From contig OX457061.1 in NCBI GenBank assembly GCA_949752795.1, positions 9,297,239-9,361,238 of the forward strand: a DNA stretch of 64,000 bases, in the 5' to 3' direction. This stretch comes from Hyperoodon ampullatus (lineage: Eukaryota > Chordata > Mammalia > Artiodactyla > Ziphiidae). Position 1 is the stretch's first letter; each line of letters begins with the position of its first letter. A program made the position numbers and the translations under genes. Shown piece by piece: positions 1 through 12,029 of this stretch. The notes under the pieces were generated by a model, which did not search any database, had not been told where the DNA came from, and saw only the letters and a program-made list of their open reading frames with translations.

Positions 1-56
1 GTCCTGTAGATGTATTTTTTATGTGTACATGGGAGGAAGTGAGTTCTGGGTCCTTC

Positions 57-287
57 TACTTCGCCATCTTTTTTTTTTTTGCGGTACGCGGGCCTCTCAC
101 CGCTGTGGCCTCTGCCGTTGCGGAGCACAGGCTCCGGACGAGCAGGCTCAGCGGCCACGGCTCACGGGCCCAGCCGCTCCATGGCATGTGGGATCTTCCC
201 GGACTGGGGCACGAACCCGTGTCCCCTGCATCGGCAGGCAGACTCTCAACCACTGTGCCACCAGGGAAGCCCCTACTTTGCCATCTT
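57..287 (-). mobile_element. CHR-type tRNA-derived SINE with target-site duplications
   Basis: This is a full short-form cetartiodactyl SINE in reverse orientation. It reads poly-T (71-80), then the reverse complement of the body, and ends at 'ccagggaagcccc' (about 273). The flanks tacttcgccatctt (57-70) and tactttgccatctt (274-287) are 14-bp target-site duplications with one mismatch, so insertion by target-primed reverse transcription is clear. The tRNA-like B box (reverse of 'gggttcgtgcccc') and the A-box region are preserved. No L1 match was recognised left of it in the first 56 bases. Confidence 0.93.
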
Positions 288-297
288 GATTCAGGTC

Positions 298-2598
298 CTT
301 ATTGTTATATTTTAGATTCCACATGTAAGTGAGATCATACAGTATTTGTCTTTCTTTGTCTGACTTATTTCATTTAGCACATTGCCCTCAAGGTCCATCC
401 ATGTTGTTGCAAACAGCAAGATTTCATTCTTTTTTTACGGCTAAGTAGTATTCCATTGTATAAATATACCACATTTTCTTTATCCATTCATCCACTCATG
501 CACACTTACGTTGTTTCCATATCTTGGCTATTGTAAATAATGCTGCAATGAACATAGGGGTGCATAGATCTTTTTGAATTAATGCTTTTGTTTTCTTCAG
601 GTAATACCCAGAAGTGGAATTGCTAGATCATATGGTAGTTCTATTTTCAATTTTTTGAGGAACCTCCATGTTGTTTTCCATAGTGGCTTCGCCAAGTGAC
701 ATTTGTAACAAAGGGCACAGGGGTTTACTCATCTCCACATCCTTGCCAATACTTACTTGTTATTTCTGTCTTTTTGATAACAGCTATTCTAACAAGTGTG
801 AGGTGATACCTCATTGTGGTTTTGATCTGCATTTCCCTGATGATTAGTGATGTTGAATATATTTTCAAGTACCTGTTGGCCATCTGTATACCTTCTTTGG
901 AAAAATGTCTGTTCAGATCTTCTATTTTTTAATTGGATAGTTTGGCTTTCTGCTAATGAGTTGTATGAGTTCTTTATATATTTTGGATATTAATCCCTTG
1001 TCAGACATACGATTTATAAATATTTTCTCCTATTCAGTATGTTGCCTTTCATTTTGTTGATGGTTTCCTTTGCTGTGCAGAAGCTTTTTTGTTTTATGTA
1101 GTCACACTTATTTTTGGTTTTGCTTTCTTTTGATCTCAAATCCAAAAAATCATCACCAAGTCCTATGTCATGGAGCTTACTGCTTATGTTTTCTTCTAGT
1201 AGTCTTATGGTTTAAGGTCTTACATTTAAGCCTTTACTGCATTTTGAGTTTATTTTTGTGTATGGTGTAAGATAGTGGTCTAGTTTCATTCTTTTGCTAG
1301 TGGCTGTCCAGTTTTCCCAACACCATTTATGGAAGAGACTGTCCTTTACCCATTATAAATGCTTGGCTCTTTTGTTGCAAATTAATCAACCATATATGTG
1401 TGGGTTTATTTCTGGGCTCTCTATTCTGTTCCATTGATCTTTGTGTCTGTTTTTATGCCAATATCATACTGTTTTGGATACTAAAGCTTTGTAATAAAGT
1501 TTGACACCAGGGAGCATGACGCCTCCAGTTTTGTTCTTTTTTCTCAAGATTGCTTTGGCTATTTTTTTTTTTTTTTTTTGTGGTTCCACACAAATTTTAG
1601 GTTTGTTCTCTTTCTGTGAAAATGACCTTGGAATTTTGATAGGGATTGCACTGAATCCTTAGATTGCTTTGGATAGTATGAGCATTTTAACAATATTAAT
1701 TCTTCCAATCCATGAGCATGGGATATCTTTCCATTTATCTGTGTCTTCTTTGATTTCTTTCATCAGTATCTTATAGTTTTCAATATACAGTCCTTTCACC
1801 TCCTTGGTTAAAATTTATTCCTAGGTATTTTATTTTCTTTGATGCAATTATAAACTGTATTGTTTTCTTAATTTCCCTTTTTGATAGTTCATTACTAGTG
1901 TATTGAAATGCAACTGATTTTTGTATATTGATTTTTGTATACTGCAACTTTAATAAATTCATTTATTAGTTCTAACAGTTTTTGGTGGAGTTTTTAGGGT
2001 TTTCTATATATATCATGCCATCTGAAAATAGTGACAGTTTTCCTTCTTCCTTTCCAATTTTGGAGGCCTTTTTTTATTCTTGCCTAATTGCTCTGGCTAG
2101 GACTTCTAATACTATGTTGACTAAAAGTGGTGAGAGTGGGCATCCTTGTCTTGTTCCTGATTTGAGAGGAATAGCTTTCAGCTTTTCATCGTTGAGTATA
2201 TGATGTTAGCTGTGGGTTTGTCATATGTAGTCTTTATTATGTTGAGGAATATCCCCTCTAAACCCCTTTGCTGAGATTTTAAAAAAATCATAAATGGATG
2301 GTGAATTTTGTCAAATGCTTTTTCTGCATGTATTGAGATGATCGTAAGATTTTTTATCCATGTTGTTAATGTGGTGTATCACATTGATTGATTTGTGAAT
2401 GTTGAACCATTCTTGTTTCCCTGGAATAAATCCCACTCGATCATGGTGTATGATCCATTTAATGTATTGTTGAATTTGGTTTGCTACTATTTTGTCGAGT
2501 ATGTTTGCATCTATGTTCATCAGGCTTTTGGCCTGTAATTTTGTTTTCTTGTGGTGTCTTTGTCTAGTTTTGGTATCAGGGTAATGCTGGCCTTGTAT
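298..2598 (-). mobile_element. L1 LINE, 5'-truncated, antisense (ORF2 RT to 3' end)
   Basis: Read on the minus strand this is L1 ORF2 from the reverse transcriptase domain to the C-terminus and the start of the 3' region. On the plus strand one sees the reverse of familiar ORF2 text, such as 'ccatagtggctt' near 682 and 'atgttgaggaat' near 2239. The RT active-site box lies at 2017-2028 and reads F-S-D-G instead of F-A-D-D. Many stops and indels break the frame. Recognisable L1 stops near 2598, where the sequence departs from ORF2. This is a dead copy, older than the L1s at 12.4-15.8 and 45 kb. Confidence 0.88.
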
Positions 2599-2934
2599 AT
2601 TTTCTCGTATTTTTTCAATTTGGCTACAGTTTCTGTATTAAAATCTTCAAGAGCAGTTGCTGATTTATCTCTTTTCCTCTTTGGTCATTGGTCAGTATTT
2701 CAGAACTTTTAGGCTCTTACTTGAAACAACTTGCTCCTGCCTAATGTTTCAGTGTCCTCCCATCTCTCTTCAGGGCTACTTTTTGTTTATATTAAACTCA
2801 TGTTCTGTCTGGTCTATTAGTGCTTCTTCTGGTATTGGTGGGTTCGATTCTTGTCTTCCTTTTGGTGGCCCAGCTCTTCTGGTGTCTGTTTTTCCCATGT
2901 GAACTCACTATTCCCTAGGCCTCTCAGCTCCATT
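2599..2934. other. Unassigned sequence between L1 and MER5A
   Basis: No repeat family, exon or regulatory motif was recognised. The stretch is T-rich and may be a degraded continuation of the flanking L1 or an unlisted old repeat. Confidence 0.4.
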
Positions 2935-2949
2935 GGCTGGAAATGGAGC

Positions 2950-3130
2950 TGAGCAGAGTGGCAAGGAAGCTGGTTCTTAACCTCACCTGCACACTAACAC
3001 TGGGGAGCTTGACAAACAACTGGCTCCTGGGTCCCTCCTCCAGAGATTCTGCTTTCTGTGATCTGGGCACAGGACGTTTTAAAAACTCTCCAGGTGATTC
3101 TAACGTGCAGTCAATGTTGCAAACCCTTGC
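2950..3130 (+). mobile_element. MER5A-like hAT-Charlie DNA transposon fossil
   Basis: The text contains the MER5A order of 'ggttcttaacctcacctgcac', 'gggagcttgacaaac', 'ccagagattctg' and 'ctccaggtgattctaacgtgcag'. It is a non-autonomous element without coding capacity. Boundaries are approximate. Confidence 0.6.
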
Positions 3131-4000
3131 GCTCCATCCAGAGAAGGACACGGAGGGTTATAGAGGAACTGATGCACCTTGGATGTTCCAATCTGTGCCA
3201 ACTTCTGCCCGTGTGTCCTCCCCAACCGGGAAATTCAGACCTTCAGGAAAGTGTCCAAGACCTCTGCCCCAGAACCACCTTTCCTGAGACCTGTGTCTCT
3301 GGTTGCACTTACTTGGCCCAAGATGTGGGGAGAAGGGAGGGGTCCAGCCCAGCTGTTGTTTTGGTGGTGAAAGGATGAACATGGTGAAGGGATGGTGAAA
3401 GGATGAAAATGACCCATGCTGCGCAATGTGTGTGTGTGGGGGGAGGGGCAGATGAATGAGCAAAGCCAGAAAACCGCTCCCCCATGCAATCTCTCATCTG
3501 TAGCATTGGCTGTCTTTCCCTCTGGCCTGTTGCTGTTCACCGAGCCCCTTCTAGCTTTAGTGTTGGGTCCTGTGGTCCACCAATCTTCCTGTCTCTTTCT
3601 CCGGCATCTCCCTGAGTTGGGCTCAAGGGAGAGAACCAGCAGCCCGTGGCAGTCCACCTTCCTGCCCCCACCCCACCGCCATCATGGGTCGCGTTGGGCG
3701 CTGCAGCTTCAGAAAGGAGCCAGATAAGGGCCCAGCTCTCACTCCTGTCTCTGGTGTCTTTGAAGCCAGTGTAGACTTGTCCATGGAAGCCCAGTGCTTG
3801 TCATCATGATCCCTGGGGTGGCCCCAAGCCTCATAGCAAGTGCCACTGGGGCCCATTCTCCTTAGGCTCCTCAGCAGTTGAGTCCAGCCCACCCACTTCA
3901 AGAAACTCATTCAAAGAGCGTTTGCTCATGCCTGCTATTTCTCTAGGCTTGTACTGGGTGCTCAGTTTGAGTATATGTGTGGCTGGGGAGGGATGTGTAA
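3131..4000. other. Downstream intergenic sequence, no feature seen
   Basis: The stretch is moderately GC-rich, with a short GT run near 3427-3440. Open frames here are short and have no plausible splice context or family match. It lies beyond the inferred MVB12B 3' end. Confidence 0.4.
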
Positions 4001-4870
4001 TAAATGAGACATATACCCCTTCTTCCAGCAGCAGATAACCTAATGAGAGGATCAAATGGCTCCAATACCACCAGTGGATCAATGGCTTTAAAATGCAAGG
4101 TGTACAGTGGCTTGAAGGGGTCAAGAAGGACATCCCAGAGGAGATATATGAACAAGTCTTGAAGGATGAACAGGAGTTTACCAGGCAGAAAAAATGAGGG
4201 AAAAGTATTCTAGGCAGAGGGAATAGCATTTGCAAAGGCAAGGAAGCAGAGCTTAGCGTTTGAGGAAGCACTAATAATTCAGCAGGGAAATTAGTGGCAG
4301 GTGAGGCTGGGATGGGAGGTGGGGGTCAGACCTAGGACAGTGGTGGACGGAAACCTGGGGGACTCAGATCTCATTCTTAGGGTGAGGGGTGAAGTACTGT
4401 CAGTGGAGCAGTCCTATTGGATCCTGGCCATGAGGAAGACGGATGAGAGGGGAGGACATGGGCGGCAGGGGAATGGTTAAGGGGCTGCTGCTGTCATCCA
4501 GGGAAAAGTCGAGGCCAGAACTTAAAAAGGAGAAGCAAGAAAAACAGTGGCTGAGTTTGAAAGCAAGTTTCGATGAGAGAACTGTCCAGCTGGAAACAGG
4601 GTGACCACAGACGGCCCCAGGTGGGGGTGTGGGTGACTCTCGTGAGAGATGCTGGAGCTGCTCCAGAGACAGGGAAGTTAGGAGAAGGGGAACAATGTGG
4701 GGCCTGGGGGAAGATGGTACATTCAGCTCGGAATGTGCTGAGGTCAAGGCGAAACATCCGAGTAGAGACCTCCAGGTGGCTGCTGGGACTATGTGGCTGA
4801 ACCTCAAGGAGACTGGCCGCGATACAGCTAAGGGTAGTTAAAGACACAGCTGCTCCCAGCTGCCGGGACG
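4000..4870 (+). mobile_element. Ancient mammalian interspersed repeat, family unassigned
   Basis: The stretch has the word order of a widespread old mammalian repeat: 'tgaaggatgaacaggag', 'taggcagagggaatagcatt', 'gcaaaggca', and later 'gagacctccaggtggctg'. A colinear relative is seen at 47690-48400. I recognise the motif string but cannot assign a repeat name with certainty. There is no coding capacity. Confidence 0.45.
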
Positions 4871-5014
4871 ATGCAGAGGGGGAGAAACGTGAGGGTGGGG
4901 CTCAGGGAGCCTCTAGAGTTTTAGGGATGAGCCAGTTATGGTGGGAAATAGCAGGCAGAAGTAGGGGTAGGAGACACATGGCTGGGGTGTGTGTGTGGGG
5001 GGTGGAGCGGGATG

Positions 5015-5135
5015 GGCTAGACCGTCGGCTTCATGAGGACAGGGACGTCAGTGATGTCAGTCATTGCTGAGTCCCCAGTGCCCGGCTCAGGGCCTGAATG
5101 TGGAAGGTGCTCATACAACATGGCTTGGACGGTTG
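5015..5135 (+). mobile_element. L2 LINE 3'-end fragment
   Basis: The string 'tgaggacagggacgtc...ccccagtgcccggctcagggcctg...aggtgctcatac' matches the conserved L2 3' end ('gggcagggac', 'cccagtgcctggcacagtgcctgg', 'aggtgctcaat'). Confidence 0.6.
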
Positions 5136-6700
5136 GGTGGATGTGGGGATGGACGAATGGTGCTCCATCCACCTCAGCGTCCTCCCCCTCATCACAGAGT
5201 GGTGGAGGTCTCCTCCATCTCTCCAGGGAGGTGTCCCACCCCTCTGCCTACAGCCTCGCCCCCCTGTGTAGCAGATTCCTCTAGAGGGTCTAAACCTACA
5301 CCTGCTCCAGATGCCTCGTGATCACACACTCCCCCTCCCACCAGGGCCAGAGCTGCTAGGGGCAGAAGGGGGTCACCTGACCCAGGCAGCCAATCAGAGT
5401 CTGTCCTGGGACTTTTGCCTCTGGGTCTTGTGAACTGAGAATATGCGAACTTGGGTGGCCATGTGAGCACGTATGTGCCACATATGCTGGTGCACAGAGC
5501 ACGGGAGAGGGAGGGCCAGGGTGTGAGAGAACGAGAAGCAAGAAGACGCCCAGACAGAGACAGACGAGGCAGTGTGGGTGAGACAGAGGAGAAACAGGTG
5601 TTGCCTGCTCTGGCCCCTTTGAGGCTAGGCTGTGTCCTGCTTTGGGGTCCGAGTGTCCTTTGGGTCTAGCCACTAAGCCCACCCTGGCCCAGGCTGTAGA
5701 GTGTGGACTTCAATTTCTTGCTGCCCAAAGGCCTGTGAGGTGCTTCCCCCCGGCGACCCCTGAGCAGTGCTCGAGGCCTCCAGCAAACAGATTCCGTGTC
5801 TTGGATGTCAAAAGGCTACTACGTGTACTTCCTTGGTGACCCGGCGCTAGGAGGGACTCTTCAAACTCCATGTTGAGTGTTCTTCGTGGGTTTCTCGTGG
5901 AATTCTCTGGGCTTTTCTCCCTCTCCCACTGTGGGAAAAAGACCTGAGGGATGCCAGAGGTGGGGACCTGGGCTGGAGGTACCAGTACCCTTTTGGGGAC
6001 TTTCATGGTCCTAATGAGATGAGAGCTAAGGGTCACCTGATTCTCGCCTTAGTCCGGCATGAACAGGCCTGGAGGCAGTGACAGCTCAGACTCGGGTGTC
6101 CAGCCCCAAATTGCAAAGTCACTTATGAAGAAGGTAAAGAGCTATGGTGGTGAAACCTGACCGGTCGCGTGCTCACAAGGAGCCTGTGTGTGTCCAGGGC
6201 TGGCAGCCCCTCCCTGGCATTTGGGGTGGCATATCGCCAGCAGGTGAGCAGTGGAGACAGGACAAAACCACCGGTGCTGGACGTGGTTGCATGTCCCCCC
6301 ACTCCCGGCAGCCAAATGGCCCCAGTCCGGCACAGACAAGGCTCGGGGCGAGCCAGAGATAGAAGTGCTCCTCTGTGTTCCTTGCTGGCGACCCGTTAAA
6401 ATGCACGCATTTCACATGCTTTTATGGAAACTGGTGTTTTCTCCCTCCAGAAGCATTCCAGAGGGCTGTTGCCAGAGAATGACAGGGCTTTCTTCGCTCC
6501 TCTTGGACCCTTCTGGCTTGTCACCAGGTCATCTAAGCTAAATGGGGGTAAAGAAGCCCACCAGCTCTTCCTAGAAGGCTGGAAGGCCAGGGTGCTGGCC
6601 AACCCAGCCAGCAGCCGGGATGAGCTGGAGAGAGCTGGAGCGCAGAGCATCCCCCGAGGGACGCCAATCTCGGTGCCTCAGAGACAGCAGCAAGCTGGGG
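5136..6700. other. MVB12B downstream flank, no feature seen
   Basis: GC-rich unique-looking sequence between the L2 fragment and the inferred MVB12B polyadenylation site. No exon, SINE or LINE was recognised. Open frames here are short and unsupported. Confidence 0.4.
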
Positions 6701-6717
6701 AAAGGTTGAAACAAACG

Positions 6718-6723
6718 TTTATT
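6718..6723 (-). promoter_or_regulatory. MVB12B: Polyadenylation signal AATAAA (MVB12B)
   Basis: The plus strand reads tttatt, so the minus strand reads AATAAA. It is followed on the minus strand by a GT/T-rich run (cgtttgtttcaacctttcc), the usual composition of a cleavage and downstream element. Cleavage near 6705 is inferred. Confidence 0.55.
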
Positions 6724-7214
6724 TAACAAATTATATTAAGAAGACAATCACACAGTGAAACTTCCCTTTGCCAAGTACTAGAGTCACCTCAAATAAATAC
6801 ACGTGGTAGGGCATTGTTCCTAATCTAGTGACATAGCCACCTGCCTGAGGCCTGTCTCCTGGTGGTGACAGGCCCCGCCAGCACGGTCGCAACAGGTGAA
6901 GAAAGCTGGCCACCCGGGGGCGTGGTGAGGGTGGGCACCCGGCCCCTCCAGGCCCTGGGGAGGTGAGCTCGGCTTTCGTGCACCCGGCAGGCACGGGGCT
7001 GCCATCAAGGCCTCTCTGTGTCTTCACCCTTGGGTGCACCAGGTCTCGGGAGCTGCGGGCTGGGACCCCTGTAAACGGTGATGGGCAGCCTGCAGCCCCG
7101 GGACTGCACCCAGCTCTCGCCCCATGCTCAGCGAGACACTGTCACACCAGCAGGGCCAGTGACAGCTGGGAACCCATTACTGGACTGGAGGCAGGTGCTT
7201 GTGATGCGACAGCT

Positions 7215-7430
7215 GGCACCGGGGGCTCTGGGGCCAGATCCCGCCCCTGCCACTTACCAGCTTTGTGCCTGTGGACATGTCTCAGCTTCTTCAGCTGGAA
7301 CCGGGAGCAAACAGCATACGCTTCGGAGTATTTGTTTTTTTTGGGGGAGGGGTGGTGACAGGAGAAAATGTGCTTCAAGTGCCAGCCTAGCGCCTGGCAA
7401 GGAGTAGGTGCTTTGTACGTGTTGGTCCTC
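7215..7430 (+). mobile_element. MIR SINE fossil inside the MVB12B 3' UTR
   Basis: The MIR order is visible: 'gggctctggggccagatc', 'tgccacttaccagctttgtgcc', 'gtgcttcaagtgccagcctagcgcctggc', 'agtaggtgctttgtac'. It lies antisense to the gene. Such MIR copies predate placental radiation. Confidence 0.7.
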
Positions 7431-10269
7431 CTCGTCCCCCGCCGCCTTCTGAAGGACACGGGGGCAGATGGTGGCCATCAGAGCCTCCCAGCAGGGTGGC
7501 CCTCTGGAGAGCTAGGGCGGGGGTCTAACCCACTATTTCTCCCCGCCGCCGGGGTGCTCATCCCTCCGAGTGGAGGCTGTGGCTGGTACCAGTTCCCGGA
7601 CTTGGGTGGAAAAAGCCTTGTTATAAATTTGCAAGTGAACTTGGAGTCAACTGCTTGCTCCGTATCACCGCTGTGCTGTTTCCAAGGCCTGTGGAGAGAG
7701 ACTGGGAACGTTCAGGGGGGAAGAGAAGGCAGCAGGGGACGCTGTGGTCTGGTCGGTCCTTCCGGGAAGGATGGAGGCCGCCGCCCTTCACGTCTCCGAG
7801 AGAAGCCCCGCCTTCCCTCCCCACGTGGCCAGAGGGTTTGTGAAGAAAAGCACCGTCCCAGAAAGAAAGAGAGGTGGCTCGGTCCCGAGGTGAGCGAGCT
7901 CCACTTCCACGCGGGGCAGGTGGGGCACGTGGGCACCCACCTCAGAAGGAAAGGTGCAGGGTTTGGAGCAGCCTAAAATCTGCCACGGACGCCAGCTTCT
8001 CCTTAACACTGTCACTGCTTCATTGTCTTAAGCTGCCGTCATGGGGACGTTCACAGTCACTGTTAGACCCAGACCAAGTCTGGAACATTGTGGGGGGGTC
8101 TCTCCAGCTCGCCTGAGTCCACAGAGGTTTGCCCTCTTCCCGGCGGCCCTGCAGCCCTGCCTTGCTCTGCCTGTCCCAGAACCGCAGGATGGCCCAGGGC
8201 TGGCGGGGGGCTGGCGGCTCCTCTCCCCAGCCACACCGTCACTGCCCTCTGGCTCCCTGACAAGGGATCCCACGGGGCTGTCTTTGGATCTCCTAGGGCC
8301 CATCGGAGCCGCCGAAGTGCTTGGTTCTCAGTCAAGGGAGAAAGGCCGTGGGGTGTTACCTGTTGGAGATGATCCCACAGTTGGGGTGTGAGGAGAGATG
8401 CAAGGACAGAGCCCACGAGCCAACACAGCCGGACAGAGGTGAGCGGAGACGTCACCCCTCTGCCGGTTTTGGACCAGCCCCACCCGTCCAAACGGCAACA
8501 GCAGACACAGGTTCTCTGGGCCCCACGGGGCTCCCCCAATTCCCCAGAAACAGCCCGCTCATTTCAGTGCATACATTTGAGACCGGTTCATCGGCTCTGT
8601 CCTGGGTAAGCACCGATCCCAAAGGGTCCTCATGGGGACTTGCCATCCCGCGCCTCCCGGGCCCTGGCGGGTTCTACCAACTAACTGCCTTTTCCTGCCA
8701 CCTGGCCACGCAGGAAGGCCAGCCCCTTCGGGGATGTCCTCAGGTCTCGGGGACAGTGGGGAGAGGTGAGCACATCTCTAACGCACAGAAATCAGGAGGT
8801 ATCGAAATGAAGATCAAGGGGCAGCCGTGGGGGAAGAGTGGAGGGCCTGGGGATGGTGGGGCTGATGCAGGTATGTGAGGGATGTTTTGCCCCGGCCTCA
8901 CTTCTCAGCCAGAGGCGGCGGCTCCTAACTGCTGGCCAGTTCCTGCTGCGCCCCAGCCAGCCCTGTGCCACCCTAGGAACTGCAGGGAGGAGGGGCTGTC
9001 CCTGGCTGGGCAGTGGCTCTCCTAGGCTGCCTTCCTACGCCAGCGACCAGACACACATCGAACCTCACGTCCAAAGCACCAACCATCTGGTGACCCCCGA
9101 GATGTGAGATAACAAGTTCTGGGGAGTTAGGACAAATTCCAACAGCCAGACAAGGCAGCCACAGGGTGAGGACTGAACCTCCAGGGAGGACAGCGGCCCC
9201 CTTCCCATAGCACCCATGGGACTGCCACCCAGTCCCAGCTGGCACTGTGGGGGATGCCAGCATGGCCACTGGCCACTTGTGGCAGAAATGTCAGTTCTGG
9301 CCCCAGTTTGGTGACCTGGGTCAGACGGACTTTTCAAAACAACTGTCCCTGTTAGCAGAGGCCACCAAGACACAGCCTGGCTCTGAGAAGCTGGGTGACC
9401 GCGTGTCCACGTCCCTGGGCACGGGCTCACAGAGCCACTTCACCCACGGCCTGGTCACGGTCAGAGCACCGGGCTGGGCAGTTGGAGCTGTTGTTGGCAC
9501 GTGGGCACTGCAGAGATGAGCCCTTTGTGGGGATGAGGGTGTGAGGTGAGTGAGCCCAGCGTCCTGGCAGCAAAGCTCACGTCCAGGCAAGCACCTGGCC
9601 ACACGGCCGTCTTGCCGGGAGGGCAAGTCCTCTCTGGGCCGGTGGCTGGGGGATGGCTGTCCCCCGACCTCAGAGCATCCAGTGTGTGAATTGAGGGGCG
9701 AGTCCGAGGTTGTCCACAGCGGGCAGGGAGCCGGGCCCGGGTCCACGTGGGGACCCACTGGCATCCTCCCATGTTTCCTTAGGGTCCCTGTGAAATTCTC
9801 GGGCACTTGATGCCGTTGGCGTGAGCGATGTGTTCCGTGGGTCTGGGGCGATCCGTCAGCCCTGGAGGGCCCCGTGTGAAGCCGCCAGCCCCTCAGGGTC
9901 TTCTGGGAGGAAGCAATGGCTTAGTGGTGGCGACAGTCCGGAGAGCAGGGAGCCGGTGGCGTCACTGGGCGGCCAGAACAACTGTCCAGGGCCCTCGGGG
10001 TGACTCCCGTGGTGGGTAGGGTTGTTCACAGGACAACTAGTCATCACACAGACATGGTAGGAGCCACTGGTCACTACAGCACACACAGATTAGTCGAGCT
10101 TATGAACAGCATCCCCAGGGAAGCGGGGTGTCACGTCAGGCAAGCCGATGACCGAGGAGGTAACAGCTCAGCTGCCCAGAGTCTCCCAGAAGCGCCAAGC
10201 GGGGTAGTGTGGATGGGCGGCGGGCGCTCAGTGGTCTGGGCAATGCATCTTCTCCCCGCAGGCGGCCCC

Positions 10270-10356
10270 TCAGGACTGGGGGATCTGCTGGCACCGGGTG
10301 GGGCTGGGCGGGAGCCGGGCGGCGGCGCTCTGCTCCGTGCGGAAGCTGTACTCGTA
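10270..10356 (-). CDS. MVB12B: MVB12B terminal coding exon (UMA domain end and C-terminus)
   Basis: This encodes the last 28 residues of multivesicular body subunit 12B, beginning YEYSFRTEQSAAARLPP and ending at IPQS, then TGA (10270-10272). MVB12B is a subunit of ESCRT-I, which sorts ubiquitinated cargo into multivesicular endosomes. The UMA domain is the segment through which MVB12/UBAP1 proteins act with ESCRT-I. The exon starts after a strong acceptor (pyrimidine run then CAG) at 10357-10375. Its phase 0 start joins directly to the phase 0 end of 33450-33509, giving EIEKE-YEYSF. The paralogue MVB12A has a closely similar tail (IKSLADIEEEYNYGF and AAARLPP), which supports the call. The flanking DNA is CpG-rich. 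A longer open frame runs through this place but is only intron and UTR on both sides. Confidence 0.95.
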   Translation of the reverse strand, partial: YEYSFRTEQSAAARLPPSPTRCQQIPQS

Positions 10357-10364
10357 CTGCGGGG

Positions 10365-12029
10365 GGAGGGGGCAGAGCAGCACAGTCAGGGCGCGAGGAC
10401 ACCAGAGAACACCCCCCACCCCCACCCCACCCCACGGCCTCGGACAGGCAGGCGGAGGCCCTGAGGACACGGGATGGGCGGCCCTCTGCACGTGCACACG
10501 TACCGCAGGCGTGAGCTGTGCACGGCGGGCGGGGGGGAGATGCCTTTGGTGCTGCAGGTGGCTGTCTAGTTGGTGACAGTTGGTGCCTTCCGGTCCCTGC
10601 CCGCCCCCTGAAAGGTGAGCTCTCGGCACCAGCAGTGCCCAAAGCCACGGTGCCTGCAGTGGACGCGCACAGCTCCCCGCATGCGTCCTGCCGCCCCCCG
10701 GCGGATGGTCCCCACGCTCCTGCTGCTGGAGGAGTCCCACGGACGGGAAGGTTCAGACCTGGGGCTCCATCCCACACCTGATTTGGGTTAGCCGCAGCCA
10801 CCAGGCTTGGGGGACCCCTGGACTTGCTCTGCTCACTGCTTCCTGACCTGACCTGAAGACAAACACCTGCTGACATGGGACGCAGGGAAGGGGCGCCATC
10901 CCACACCCCGAAGCGCACTCCGCACTGAGCTCCCAGGCACGTCCTCGCATGTGATGGACCTGGGGCTCCATGAGCCTGGGCCAGGGCAGGCGCCGGCGGT
11001 GTGTACCTGTGCCCGGCCCGCCCTGCTGCTGGCCCGAACCTGAGCTCAACCCTCCCGCTTGAGACCCAAGCCTACCTACCTGACCCTGGCTCACGGAAAT
11101 GACAGAAGGTAGGTTCCGAGTCTGGTGGAGATTTAGAGAAGGGGTGGGGACACCTGTGGTTCTTGAAGGCCAGGCAGGATTTCAACATCCAAATGTTGGG
11201 CAGGGCATGCCAGGAAAAAGAGGGGGCACAGGTGAGGAGTGCCCGCCGGGCAGAAGGGCCAGGCCTGAGGCTGCCGGGAGTGGGGCCGTGGGAATGGCCT
11301 GGACACCACACAGGGCAGCCACGTGGGTCCATGGGTCTTAGAAATGAGTTGCTTAGATTAGGTCAGTGGTCATTAAACATTTAAAATAATATTTTAAAAC
11401 TTTTTAGCAGTAGAATTGCCATAAAACAGGCTTCCTTCCCTACATAAAGCAAAGTTGAGCGGCTTGGTTGAACTCAGCCACTACCTGAAGCTGTCGCCTC
11501 GGGGACACCAGCAGGGGGCTGCCAGGAAGGTGACATGGAACCATCCCAGCAGGAGGGTGACCGCTGGGTGGCCACGCAGTAGGGTACAGACCCCAGCCGC
11601 AGCCATGGGCTCCAAATGCCCTCCCGACCCCCAAAGTGAGCTGCCTGCGGCCAGGAGGCACTTCTGAGGGCCACGCAGAGAAAGGAGCACAGCTACGGGC
11701 TGAGGGGCTTTAGGGATCCTTCTAGAAATGAGGGGAAGCAGAAGCTCCTGGAGGGTTTTACTCCTCCCAAAGGGAAGTGGTGGGGAGGCCGAGGCAGCCA
11801 GCAGACTACCACTGCAGCACTGCGTCCTCAGCCACCCTGCCAGTGGTCCCGGAGGCCGACCCAGGACAGACACAGATCCAGGCTGGCGCTGGGTGCGGGG
11901 GCGAGGCCTGGGCTGGCCCTGGCTGTCCCGTGTGAGCAGCAGAGGTGAGCAGCCTTGAGCAACCACAGGGACCAGGTGACACTGGTGATAGGACTGTGGT
12001 CCCTACAAACAGAAGGGGCGGGGAGGGAA
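10365..12029. other. Intronic GC-rich sequence, no element seen
   Basis: The part nearest the exon (to about 10720) is very CpG-rich. An AT-rich patch occurs at 11380-11420. No repeat family or exon was recognised, and open frames here lack splice support. Confidence 0.4.

Larger units (their letters stand above)
6705..10269 (-). other. MVB12B: MVB12B 3' untranslated region
   Basis: The UTR runs from the stop codon at 10270-10272 down to a probable cleavage site about 10-20 bases past the AATAAA at 6718-6723. By eye I see no earlier canonical AATAAA on the minus strand after the stop, so a UTR of about 3.5 kb is the simplest reading. It is GC-rich and contains a MIR (7215-7430) but no young SINE or L1, unlike the intron beside it. 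The 5' edge is certain if the exon call is right. The 3' edge is an inference from one signal. Confidence 0.6.

Noticed and set aside
57..287. SINE-derived open frames seen at every CHR copy
   Set aside because: Antisense CHR SINEs are open in several frames by chance. They are not genes.
7368..7976. A 202-codon plus-strand open frame in the 3' UTR
   Set aside because: Overlaps a MIR, has no homology known to me and no splice or promoter context.
10136..10918. A 260-codon minus-strand open frame around the MVB12B terminal exon
   Set aside because: It is in a different frame from the UMA coding and exists because the DNA is GC-rich. Only the 87 bases at 10270-10356 (another frame) are real coding.
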